Shown here: in pieces, positions 34,687 through 41,777 of the stretch
Numbering within the stretch: position 1 is the stretch's first letter
Layout of the letters: each line of letters begins with the position of its first letter
Made by a program: the position numbers and the translations under genes
The notes under the pieces: model-generated
Databases searched by the model: none
The model's input: the letters and a program-made list of their open reading frames with translations, nothing else
What the model was told of the DNA's origin: nothing
Source: Tamlana crocina
Lineage (GTDB): Bacteria; Bacteroidota; Bacteroidia; Flavobacteriales; Flavobacteriaceae
Assembly (NCBI GenBank): GCA_040429635.1
Contig: CP158972.1
Coordinates: 2,862,001-2,926,000 of the forward strand
Reading direction: 5' to 3'
Length of the DNA stretch: 64,000 nucleotides

Positions 34687-35083
34687 ACCAATTTATGCTC
34701 GAGCCATAATGTCGGGGACAAAAAAAGTTGAGTTCAGAAAGAAAATTTTTAAAAGACCCGTTGACAAAATTTTTGTTTATTCTTCTGCTCCAGAAAAAAA
34801 AATTATTGGTTTTTTTACTATTAAAGAAATAATTGAAAACACCCCAACAAAACTTTGGAGGGAATTTGGTGATGTTGGAGGAATCGAAAAAAATGACTTT
34901 TTCAATTATTATCAAGATTCTAAAACAGGGTTTTCTATTAAAATTTCTAAAGTGGAAAAATTTGAAAAAGGAATTGACCCTACTGAATATTTTGAGAATT
35001 TTTATCCTCCTCAATCTTTTTTCTATTTGGAGCAAAAAACAGTTCTGGACATAGAAGAGAAAACAATGGCTAACTGCTTATAA
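34649..35083 (+). CDS. ASCH-domain protein, partner of the PIN-GNAT fusion
   Basis: A 144-residue protein matching the ASCH family (a PUA-like RNA-binding fold). The opening VILSIKPIYARAIMSGTKKVEFR is the family signature and is followed by DKIFVYSSAPEKKIIGFFTI. Its start lies 38 bases inside the upstream gene, so the two are translated from one transcript. Both contain a PUA-like fold, so together they could read a base mark or RNA end that the PIN or GNAT domain acts on. It is AT-rich like its partner and is followed by the unrelated MOSC gene, so the cassette is just these two genes. Mechanism is inference. Confidence 0.8.
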   Translation: MKDTLTSVILSIKPIYARAIMSGTKKVEFRKKIFKRPVDKIFVYSSAPEKKIIGFFTIKEIIENTPTKLWREFGDVGGIEKNDFFNYYQDSKTGFSIKISKVEKFEKGIDPTEYFENFYPPQSFFYLEQKTVLDIEEKTMANCL

Positions 35084-35104
35084 AATATATTCTCAAAAAA
35101 AATA

Positions 35105-35740
35105 ATGCACATCACCTCCACCAACATATCAAAACCTACCACCATTGTTTGGAATGGCAAAGAAGAGCAAACGGGCATTTACAAAATGCCCACTGATGCA
35201 CCTATATTTTTAGGAAAAACAGACGTAAAACACGACACGGTAATCGATAGGAAACACCATGGCGGAGAGTTCAAGGCCTGTTACCTGTTCTCAGAAAACC
35301 ACTATGCTTATTGGCAAAACCTTTATCCCAACCTCGATTGGAATTGGGGCATGTTTGGCGAAAACCTCACTATAAATGGTATGGACGAATCGCAAATTTA
35401 TGTGGGCGACATTTACAAAGTGGGAGATACCGTTGTGCAAGTAACCCAACCGCGAGAGCCCTGCTATAAATTCGGAGTAAAATTCGGTACGCAAAAAGTT
35501 TTAAAACAGTTTATTGCACACGGCTTCCCGGGCACCTACGTTCGGGTTTTAGAAGAGGGGTTTGTAAAATCGGGCGACCAATTAGAACGCATCGAACACA
35601 ACAAAAATAGTCTAACTACCGCGCAACTTTTCCAATTGATTTTTTCAAAAGAAAAAGACCAAAAGCTTCTGAAACTTGCTATTAACAACGATGCGCTTCC
35701 CGAATATAAACGGCAACATTTCATGCGCTTTTTAGGCTAA
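35105..35740 (+). CDS. MOSC domain protein (YiiM-like)
   Basis: A 211-residue MOSC protein. The conserved cysteine that carries sulfur or binds the molybdenum cofactor is in TQPREPCYKFGVKFG; ahead of it are DRKHHGGEFKACYLF and GMFGENLTING. YiiM-like members reduce N-hydroxylated bases and other oxidised nitrogen compounds with molybdenum cofactor. The C-terminal ~50 residues form the helical extension typical of this subgroup. It starts 21 bases after the ASCH gene; composition is back to genome average, which suggests this is native sequence. Confidence 0.9.
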   Translation: MHITSTNISKPTTIVWNGKEEQTGIYKMPTDAPIFLGKTDVKHDTVIDRKHHGGEFKACYLFSENHYAYWQNLYPNLDWNWGMFGENLTINGMDESQIYVGDIYKVGDTVVQVTQPREPCYKFGVKFGTQKVLKQFIAHGFPGTYVRVLEEGFVKSGDQLERIEHNKNSLTTAQLFQLIFSKEKDQKLLKLAINNDALPEYKRQHFMRFLG

Positions 35741-35804
35741 TAGTTTTAGGTTGCAAAAACATCATTTCGTTAATTTAAAATCATTTTTTTTGTATCTTTA
35801 GGTT

Positions 35805-36185
35805 ATGCGAACACTACTAGACAAATTAAAACTAAAAAAGTGCGGCGACCTGTACATTTTAAATGTACCCGATAATTTTGCGCCCGTATTTAAAGATATA
35901 GAGCATCATGAATCTTTGGTCATCACCTCTTGTGTACAATGTGCCATTGTATTTTCTAACACCAAAGAAGAGTTTATGGACCAGATGCCCACCTTATTCC
36001 CAAGGCTGATGGATGGTTCTACCATTTGGGTATTTTACCCGAACGAAACCACCAAAGGCGAAATTTCGAGTTTGCATGAAGAATATGATTGGGACTTTTT
36101 GGGCGACTATCGATTAAAACCCACTAAACAAATTACGGTGGATGGCCAATGGAACGCTATGAAAGTAAAACCCATCCGTGCCTAA
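35805..36185 (+). CDS. DUF3052-like small protein
   Basis: A 126-residue cytoplasmic protein without signal or membrane segment. It contains LKLKKCGDLYILNVPDNF near the start, a central strand IWVFYPNET and the closing ITVDGQWNAMKVKPIR. This layout resembles DUF3052-type proteins, where a similar WxAxRxxP-like tail occurs. No catalytic motif is visible. It precedes the DEAD-box helicase gene by 32 bases and may share its transcript. Function unknown. Confidence 0.65.
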   Translation: MRTLLDKLKLKKCGDLYILNVPDNFAPVFKDIEHHESLVITSCVQCAIVFSNTKEEFMDQMPTLFPRLMDGSTIWVFYPNETTKGEISSLHEEYDWDFLGDYRLKPTKQITVDGQWNAMKVKPIRA

Positions 36186-36217
36186 AATTGGTGTACCTTT
36201 GCCGGAAATCATTTTAA

Positions 36218-37459
36218 ATGTCGTTTAAAGACCTTCAATTAAACAAATCGCTATTACGGGCTGTCGCCGAAGCCGGTTACGATAACCCCACAAAAGTTCA
36301 GGAACAAACCATTCCTCTGGTTTTAAATCAAAAAGACTTGGTGGTTTCTGCACAAACGGGTACCGGAAAAACAGCCGCGTTTGCCCTGCCAATTTTACAA
36401 TTACTGTTCAACCAACAGGATAGCGAAAAAGGCGGAAAAAAGATAAAGGCACTAATTGTGAGCCCAACCCGCGAATTGGCCATACAAATTGAAAACAATT
36501 TTAAAACCTACAGTACGTACACCAATTTAAGGACCACCGTGGTTTTTGGCGGTGCTTCCATAGAACCGCAAAAGGACATTTTAAAAAAAGGCGTCGATAT
36601 TTTAATTGCCACGCCGGGTCGTCTGCTCGATTTACATAAACAGGATATTGTAAACCTAGACTTTGTTGAAATACTGGTTTTGGATGAGGCCGACCTCATG
36701 CTCGATATGGGTTTTATTGACGATGTTAGAAAAATTGAGCGCCTCTGTACCAGAGAAAAACAAATCTTGCTGTTTTCGGCAACGATACCGCACAAGGTAG
36801 AGTTTTTGGCGAATACCATCCTGAAAAACCCCGAACGTATTGAAGTGGAACAAAATGCCTCTACCTCAAAAAACGTGGAGCAACTGCTTTATTATGTCCC
36901 AAAGCGAAATAAAATAGAATTGTGTTTGCACTTGCTTAGGAATACCATAAAAGGCAATATCATTATTTTTAGACGTACCAAATTTGGTGTAGACAAGCTA
37001 GAAAAAACATTGATTAAAAATGGATATAAAGTAGACAGCATTCATGGCGATAAAAGTCAGTCGGCAAGGCAAGACGCTCTAAACCGTTTTAAAAATGCAG
37101 AAGTGAATATTTTAATCGCTACCGATGTGGCTGCCCGAGGCATTGATATTGACGGTTTGGATGCGGTTATAAATTTTGATTTGCCCAATATCCCCGAAAC
37201 TTACGTGCACCGTATTGGCCGTACCGCCCGTGCCGGTAAATCAGGTATCGCCTATTCTTTTTGCTCGGCAGACGAAAAGAATTATGTAAAAACTATTCAA
37301 CAGCTTATTGAACGTGATATTGAAATTGAACAAAACCATCCTTATCCGTTAGACCCAAAGGCTAAGCCCATAATCCACAAATCGAAAAAAACAGGGAGCA
37401 AACATAAAAAAGGCCGAAAAAGTACAGCTTCAAAAAAGAAAAAGAAGCGTTGGTATTAA
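36218..37459 (+). CDS. DEAD-box ATP-dependent RNA helicase
   Basis: A 413-residue RhlE-type helicase that unwinds RNA, for example in ribosome assembly or mRNA decay. Motifs run in order: Q motif (KVQEQTIPLVL), AQTGTGKT, PTRELA, ATPGR, DEAD (LVLDEADLML), SAT (LFSATIPHK), then domain two with IIIFRRTKFG, ATDVAARGID and HRIGRTARAG. The C-terminal ~30 residues are a lysine-rich tail (KSKKTGSKHKKGRKS), likely RNA-binding. Nothing is missing. Confidence 0.95.
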   Translation: MSFKDLQLNKSLLRAVAEAGYDNPTKVQEQTIPLVLNQKDLVVSAQTGTGKTAAFALPILQLLFNQQDSEKGGKKIKALIVSPTRELAIQIENNFKTYSTYTNLRTTVVFGGASIEPQKDILKKGVDILIATPGRLLDLHKQDIVNLDFVEILVLDEADLMLDMGFIDDVRKIERLCTREKQILLFSATIPHKVEFLANTILKNPERIEVEQNASTSKNVEQLLYYVPKRNKIELCLHLLRNTIKGNIIIFRRTKFGVDKLEKTLIKNGYKVDSIHGDKSQSARQDALNRFKNAEVNILIATDVAARGIDIDGLDAVINFDLPNIPETYVHRIGRTARAGKSGIAYSFCSADEKNYVKTIQQLIERDIEIEQNHPYPLDPKAKPIIHKSKKTGSKHKKGRKSTASKKKKKRWY

Positions 37460-37514
37460 AAAGCATGAAGCTTGAAGACTGAAGGCCGCTCATTGGAGGC
37501 TGCATACTGAAACG

Positions 37515-38180
37515 CTATTCAATAGGAAAATCAAAATAAGTTTTTGGAAAAGGTTCCCAACGCAACGTAAAGTGCCACCACTCCTTTGGGTAATTCCTAA
37601 AACCGTGTTTCAGCATCACCTTTTGCAGTAACTGTCTATTGGCTTTTTGGTTTTCGGTCAACCCCTCGTAAGCTACCCACGATTCTTTTCCAAAAAAATC
37701 AAACGGACTGCCCATATCCAATTCTTTGCCGGTGTTGCCGTCAATTATAGTTAAATCGACCGTGCTGCCCTTGCTATGGCCAGACCTAGATGCGATGTAA
37801 CCAGCTTTGAATAAATTCCGTTTTTTTACATCAGGGTAAAATTGTTGCTTGTTAATGGTGTCCTTCCAATCACGTGCCCATTTTATAAAATGGTTTACGG
37901 CATGTTGTGGTCGGTAACCATCGTACACCTTTAAACAGAGATTATTCATTAATAATTCTTCGTGTACCTTTTTGAGTGCTTTTGTGGCTTCAGCAGTTAA
38001 AATTAATGTGTTGGCTTTGTATCCTTCAATCGGTTTTCCAACAAAATTATTGGAGCCATAATAGCGTAATTCCACTTCCATATCTGGGATGGAATCACTC
38101 ACATAAACAAAACCTTCAGGCAATTGGGCCAAGGAACATAATGACCAAAACAGAAAAACAATTCGTACTGCGTATTTCAT
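37515..38180 (-). CDS. M15 metallopeptidase, VanX-like D-Ala-D-Ala dipeptidase
   Basis: A 221-residue exported zinc peptidase with a signal peptide (about residues 1-19, ending SLAQ). The active-site signatures are GYRPQHAV, SRSGHSKGSTVDLT (SxHxxGxxxD) and EWWHFTL, the arrangement of DdpX/VanX dipeptidases that cleave D-Ala-D-Ala. The ATG at 38180 is preferred to a TTG two codons upstream. In Gram-negatives such enzymes recycle cell-wall dipeptide; no van-like cluster is present, so a resistance role is not supported. Confidence 0.92.
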   Translation of the reverse strand: MKYAVRIVFLFWSLCSLAQLPEGFVYVSDSIPDMEVELRYYGSNNFVGKPIEGYKANTLILTAEATKALKKVHEELLMNNLCLKVYDGYRPQHAVNHFIKWARDWKDTINKQQFYPDVKKRNLFKAGYIASRSGHSKGSTVDLTIIDGNTGKELDMGSPFDFFGKESWVAYEGLTENQKANRQLLQKVMLKHGFRNYPKEWWHFTLRWEPFPKTYFDFPIE

Positions 38181-38219
38181 TTTCAATTTGAATTATGCTA
38201 ATTTAGAAAATAAAAAACA

Positions 38220-38813
38220 ATGCGTTTAGCTTCTGAAACGAATTTGAATTTAAAGGATGCCGATGTGGCGTATTATCCAAGGTTTTTCGACATGAATGAA
38301 GCCGACTACTTTTTCAAAACGCTTTTAGAAACCATTGACTGGCAGCAAGACTACATTACTATTTTCGGGAAAACCCATCCGCAACCCAGACTTACAGCCT
38401 TCTTTGCCAATAACAACAAAAATTACAGCTACAGTAATATTAAAATGAAGGCCACTCCTTTTACGCAAGAATTACTTCAAATTAAGCACTCTATTGAAAA
38501 GGAGTTGGACATTTCATTCACCAGCTGTTTGGCCAATTTGTACCGTAACGGAAGCGATAGTAATGGATGGCACGCCGATAACGAAAAGGAACTGGGCAAA
38601 AACCCCGTTATAGCCTCAATATCTTTTGGGGCCGAAAGGATATTCCATCTAAAACACCGTAGAGATAACACACAAAAAGCCAAAATTAATTTAGAACACG
38701 GTAGTTTATTACTTATGAAGGGAGAAACACAGCACCACTGGCTACACCAAATACCTAAAACCAAAAAAGAAGTGGGAAAGCGGATTAATTTAACCTTTAG
38801 AATTATTGCATAA
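38220..38813 (+). CDS. AlkB-like 2-oxoglutarate/Fe(II) dioxygenase
   Basis: A 197-residue dioxygenase of the AlkB family (AlkB/ALKBH2-3-like), which removes alkyl groups from DNA or RNA bases oxidatively. Iron ligands are in NGWHADNEKEL (HxD) and the late His in QHHWLHQ; the 2-oxoglutarate arginines are in KRINLTFRII. NLYRNGSDSNGWH and ISFGAERIFHLKHR are strong family matches. It is divergent from the VanX-like gene across a 39-bp gap, and a terminator follows immediately. Confidence 0.92.
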   Translation: MRLASETNLNLKDADVAYYPRFFDMNEADYFFKTLLETIDWQQDYITIFGKTHPQPRLTAFFANNNKNYSYSNIKMKATPFTQELLQIKHSIEKELDISFTSCLANLYRNGSDSNGWHADNEKELGKNPVIASISFGAERIFHLKHRRDNTQKAKINLEHGSLLLMKGETQHHWLHQIPKTKKEVGKRINLTFRIIA

Positions 38814-38845
38814 AAAAAACCGGGTTCCCTCAAACCCGGCTCTTT
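38812..38845. terminator. Terminator at the 3' end of the AlkB gene, stronger on the minus strand
   Basis: CCGGGTT pairs with AACCCGG around CCCTCA. On the minus strand the stem is followed by TTTTTTTT, on the plus strand only by CTCTTT, although no minus-strand gene is annotated to end here. Confidence 0.75.
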
Positions 38846-39114
38846 CAATTTGCTTTCTATATTATGATGCTAGATTTGGGGTCTCCTTATCAACAACATA
38901 ATGCAAATATTAATTAATTAATCCATTGAACTAAAAAGTGTGTTATTTAGTACACTCCAAAGATATAATTATTTCAAGTTTTAAAACGACAAAAAACATA
39001 TTAAATCGATGAAACACATGTAATTTTAACATTTAATGACAAAAACATTCTTTTCATCGATGAAATACACTTTTAATTATCCTAGGTTTTAGTGAAACCT
39101 GAACAAAAACGGCA
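38846..39114. other. ORF-free stretch with a direct repeat
   Basis: No gene seen. ATCGATGAAACACA (39005-39018) and ATCGATGAAATACA (39056-39069) form a near-identical direct repeat 51 bases apart, a possible operator pair. A weak -7-like element (AATATTTG, minus strand) near 38897 could serve a short transcript ending at the 38812-38845 hairpin. Confidence 0.35.
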
Positions 39115-39143
39115 TAAAAAAAGCACCCAAAAACGGGTGCTTT
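39115..39143 (-). terminator. Intrinsic terminator on the minus strand
   Basis: On the minus strand GCACCC pairs with GGGTGC and is followed by TTTTTTTAT; flanking A/T pairs extend the stem. The plus-strand tail is weak (TTTCTT). It ends a transcript coming from about 39230. Confidence 0.75.
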
Positions 39144-39230
39144 CTTACTAACTAACCAACCAAAATATGAAATACAATCTTTTAAGTTTAAAGTAACCAC
39201 TCAATAAACTATTTTGTAAGAGTGCATCTG
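39115..39230 (-). ncRNA. Candidate small RNA with a sigma-54-like promoter
   Basis: On the minus strand, about 115 bases separate the predicted start near 39230 from a strong intrinsic terminator at 39115-39143. There is no coding frame of useful length on this strand. Promoter and terminator agree in orientation, which is the main argument. The family is not recognised. Confidence 0.35.
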
Positions 39231-39239
39231 CCAACAACA

Positions 39240-39257
39240 ACGCAATACTTGTGCCAA
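39240..39257 (-). promoter_or_regulatory. Near-consensus sigma-54 promoter on the minus strand
   Basis: The minus strand reads TTGGCACAAGTATTGCG: TGGCAC, five bases, TTGC, which is a full match to the -24/-12 consensus with GG-N10-GC spacing. It points away from the DUF4369 gene into an ORF-free stretch ending in a terminator. Confidence 0.55.
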
Positions 39258-39372
39258 AAGTTGTCTAAAACATTTTTTGTGTTTTTTTTAACATTTTTAA
39301 AATAATGCATAGCCATTAGCATTTAAAATATAATTATAAGATATTTGCCTTCGTTAAAAAACTACCTATTTC

Positions 39373-40080
39373 ATGAAAAAAATTTTGGCATTGTGCATTG
39401 CCATTTGCGTACTTGCTTGCGGCAATAATGAAGACAACTTAATTGTAAAAGGACATATAAAAGGATTAAAAAAAGGCGTGGTTTACCTTAAAAAGGCACA
39501 GGATACGAGCTTGGTTACTGTCGATTCAATGGTTGTAAGCGGAAATGCTTCTTTTGAATTACAAACCACTATAGAAAGCCCAGAAGTGTTTTTTCTTTAT
39601 TTGGACAAAAACAGCGCCATTGAAGATAGGATTGCCTTTTTTGCCGATAAAGGAATCACAGAAATAAACACCTCTCTTAAAAACTTTGCTTTTGATGCTA
39701 AAATTAATGGCTCTGAACAACAAAAAGTATTTGAGGAATACCGCAACACGCTTTCAACCATCAACAACCGAAGATTGGATTTGATAAAAGCGGCCTTTGA
39801 AGCAGAAAAAGCTGGTGACAGCGCAAAAATTGATTCTGTTGAAAAAGCATCGAACAGTATTACTAAGCGCAAATATTTGTATACCGTAAACTTTGCTCTA
39901 AACCACAAAGACAGCGAAGTGGCTCCCTATTTAGCTTTATCTGAAATTTACAACGCCAATTTGAGTTTACTCGACACGATTAATAATTCGTTGACACCAA
40001 AAGTGAAATCTTCAAAATACGGTAAGGAATTGGATAAGTTTATCAAAGAAATTAAGGAACAAGAGGCTGAGAACAAATAA
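39373..40080 (+). CDS. DUF4369 lipoprotein
   Basis: A 235-residue lipoprotein (MKKILALCIAICVLAC, lipobox cysteine at residue 16). Residues 20-110 match the DUF4369 beta domain (LIVKGHIKGLKKGVVYLKK, VDSMVVSGNASFEL) usually found ahead of a thioredoxin-like domain in Bacteroidota. Here the thioredoxin part is absent; the rest is a charged helical region (about 120-235). It may be a truncated-by-evolution relative or a stand-alone form. It is transcribed alone and ends in a terminator. Function unknown. Confidence 0.85.
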   Translation: MKKILALCIAICVLACGNNEDNLIVKGHIKGLKKGVVYLKKAQDTSLVTVDSMVVSGNASFELQTTIESPEVFFLYLDKNSAIEDRIAFFADKGITEINTSLKNFAFDAKINGSEQQKVFEEYRNTLSTINNRRLDLIKAAFEAEKAGDSAKIDSVEKASNSITKRKYLYTVNFALNHKDSEVAPYLALSEIYNANLSLLDTINNSLTPKVKSSKYGKELDKFIKEIKEQEAENK

Positions 40081-40107
40081 GCTTCTGTTCACTTCGTAAG
40101 ATGATAA

Positions 40108-40143
40108 AAAAATGCCTGTCAAAATTTGAAAGGCATTTTTTTT
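40108..40143 (+). terminator. Terminator of the DUF4369 gene
   Basis: AATGCCT pairs with AGGCATT around a 13-base loop, followed by TTTTTT. A duplicated tRNA 3' end begins two bases later. Confidence 0.8.
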
Positions 40144-40144
40144 G

Positions 40145-40163
40145 AAGAGCCGATAGAGGGACT
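40145..40163 (-). repeat. Duplicate of the tRNA-Thr 3' end
   Basis: AAGAGCCGATAGAGGGACT here is identical to 40258-40276, which covers the acceptor and T-arm end of the tRNA-Thr gene plus three bases beyond it. The copies are 113 bases apart in the same orientation. The rest of a tRNA is not present. Confidence 0.85.
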
Positions 40164-40212
40164 TCCTTCGACTAAGCTCAGGATAAACTTCTCGTCCCTT
40201 AAAACTGATTAA

Positions 40213-40249
40213 TAAAAAAAGGCAATCCAAATTTCTTAGATTACCTTTT
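40213..40249 (-). terminator. Terminator of tRNA-Thr
   Basis: On the minus strand AAGGTAATCT pairs with GGATTGCCTT (wobble and end mismatch allowed) and is followed by TTTTTAT, starting about 12 bases after the tRNA. Confidence 0.65.
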
Positions 40250-40260
40250 AGTTTTAAAAG

Positions 40261-40334
40261 AGCCGATAGAGGGACTCGAACCCACGACCTGCTGATTACA
40301 AATCAGCTGCTCTAGCCAGCTGAGCTATATCGGC
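40261..40334 (-). tRNA. tRNA-Thr (anticodon TGT)
   Basis: The minus strand folds into a complete 74-nt cloverleaf without CCA. The acceptor stem is GCCGATA/TATCGGC with discriminator T, the D arm is GCTC/GAGC and the T arm is GTGGG/CCCTC with a TTCGAGT loop. The anticodon stem GCTGA/TCAGC encloses TTTGTAA, giving anticodon TGT, which reads ACA and other threonine codons. Confidence 0.97.
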
Positions 40335-40397
40335 TTTTAATAACGGGTGCAAATATAATCTCAAAAATTAAATCTGCAAGCAATCCGTTAAAAAATT

Positions 40398-40664
40398 TTA
40401 AAGCTTGTTTATCTTTTCAATTAAGGCGTTTCCTTTAGCCTCCAATTCGTTTCGCACGGCGTTATAATGCGCTTTAGGATTTTCAATGTTTTTGGCATTT
40501 ACTTTGGCCATCAACTCATCAAAACTTTCAATAGCCTCGTCTATAATCGCTCCACTTTTTTCGGTACCTTTATCTGTATTGGAATATTCCCAAACGTAAA
40601 CAGATTCTATAATATCGCCTAAAACGTAATTAATATCTTTTTTAAGGTCTCTAACATTTGCCAT
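40398..40664 (-). CDS. Small conserved-looking protein of unknown function
   Basis: An 88-residue, mostly helical acidic protein with no signal, membrane segment or cysteine. It opens MANVRDLKKDINYVLGDIIE and has a helical second half with AIESFDELMAKVNAKN. Even codon composition and a clean ATG suggest a real gene. It is transcribed alone, upstream of the tRNA. I recognise no family. Confidence 0.7.
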   Translation of the reverse strand: MANVRDLKKDINYVLGDIIESVYVWEYSNTDKGTEKSGAIIDEAIESFDELMAKVNAKNIENPKAHYNAVRNELEAKGNALIEKINKL

Positions 40665-40800
40665 TTTTATAGTATTTAAAATTTAGACAAAAATAGGTAA
40701 TTATTCAACAGCAATACTGTGCTTTTTTATAATAATTATTGGTTGGATTTTATAATGAGAAGTTTTATCAATTCCGAAAAACAACCAGCCAAGAACAGAA

Positions 40801-41211
40801 CTATTCCCCAGAAAAACGCACAAAATTACGAGGGGTTTCGTAAAGGGTGATTTCCAAATCGAGTTCTTTCTCTAAATGGGGTTTTATTTTATTGTAAATG
40901 ACAACGGCAATATTTTCGGCCGTAGGGTTTAGTGTTTTAAATTCTTCAACTTCAAGATTTAAATTTTTATGGTCGAAAGCTTCTTCTACTTCCGTCCTAA
41001 TAATATCCTTTAGTATTTTCATATCTACCACATAGCCCGTTTCTTCATCAATCGCTCCGGTTACGCTCACAATAAGTTCGTAGTTATGCCCATGAAAATT
41101 AGGGTTGTTGCATTTTCCAAAAACCGCCTCATTCCTTTCATTGCTCCAATCGGGCCTGTACAGCCGATGGGCCGCATTAAAATGTGCTTTCCTACTTACT
41201 GTAACCCTCAT
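40801..41211 (-). CDS. queD: 6-pyruvoyl-tetrahydropterin synthase/QueD family protein
   Basis: A 136-residue T-fold enzyme. QueD makes 6-carboxy-tetrahydropterin for queuosine and other 7-deazapurines. Zinc histidines are in KAHFNAAHRL and FHGHNYEL; the catalytic Cys is in FGKCNNPNFHG and the pterin-anchoring Glu in LYETPRN. The ATG overlaps the TGA of idi by four bases, a coupled pair. A pterin-biosynthesis role is an alternative, since the two functions are hard to separate by sequence. Confidence 0.88.
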   Translation of the reverse strand: MRVTVSRKAHFNAAHRLYRPDWSNERNEAVFGKCNNPNFHGHNYELIVSVTGAIDEETGYVVDMKILKDIIRTEVEEAFDHKNLNLEVEEFKTLNPTAENIAVVIYNKIKPHLEKELDLEITLYETPRNFVRFSGE

Positions 41212-41735
41212 TGCTTTATGTTTATGTGTTCGTAGAATTTATCGAAAATCACTTTGAACCAGGCCGTATAGTTTTCCGGTTTTTTGGCGATATCGGTTTT
41301 CACATCTTCCAAAGCCATCCATTTCCAAGCGGCCACTTCATCGGGATTGATGTTAGGCTCGCCGTTGTACTTTCCGAGTAAAATATGGTCGTATTCGTGC
41401 TCGGTCAATCCGTTATCAAATGGGGCTTTATAAATAAAAGAAATCGACTCTTCAAGATCGGTAACAAAGCCCATTTCTTCCATGAGGCGTCGTTTTCCGG
41501 CTTTAATATTGCTTTCGCCGTTGCGCTGGTGGCTACAACAAGTATTGGTCCATAGCCCTGGTGTGTGATACTTGTGCAAGGCACGTTGCTGAAGCATCAA
41601 CTCGTTTTTATCATTAAACACAAACACAGAAAACGCACGATGCAGCAATGCCTTTTCGTGCGCTTCCATTTTGGCCATTAATCCAATTTGTTCGTCCTTT
41701 TCGTTTACCAGTATTACTTGTTCTTCTTTTTTCAT
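41208..41735 (-). CDS. idi: Isopentenyl-diphosphate delta-isomerase (type 1)
   Basis: A 175-residue Nudix-fold isomerase that interconverts isopentenyl and dimethylallyl diphosphate in isoprenoid synthesis. Active-site parts are TNTCCSHQRNGES (catalytic Cys, His), the Nudix-like AGKRRLMEEMGF and EHEYDHILLG with the second catalytic Glu. The start at 41735 (MKKEEQVILV) replaces a longer reading with six extra codons. It overlaps the PTPS/QueD gene by four bases. Confidence 0.93.
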   Translation of the reverse strand: MKKEEQVILVNEKDEQIGLMAKMEAHEKALLHRAFSVFVFNDKNELMLQQRALHKYHTPGLWTNTCCSHQRNGESNIKAGKRRLMEEMGFVTDLEESISFIYKAPFDNGLTEHEYDHILLGKYNGEPNINPDEVAAWKWMALEDVKTDIAKKPENYTAWFKVIFDKFYEHINIKQ

Positions 41736-41777
41736 AGAACAACAAAAATACAAAACAGACAGGGTTTATCGATTGTT

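Noticed and set aside
37515-38180. Vancomycin-resistance gene vanX
   Set aside because: The peptidase is VanX-like, but no vanH, vanA or regulator genes are present and the organism is Gram-negative.
39167-39196. Nine-codon ORF (MKYNLLSLK) as a leader peptide
   Set aside because: No conserved context, no coupled downstream gene and it lies against a better-supported minus-strand element.
40145-40163. Second tRNA gene
   Set aside because: Only 19 bases match the tRNA 3' end; no arms or anticodon can be formed.
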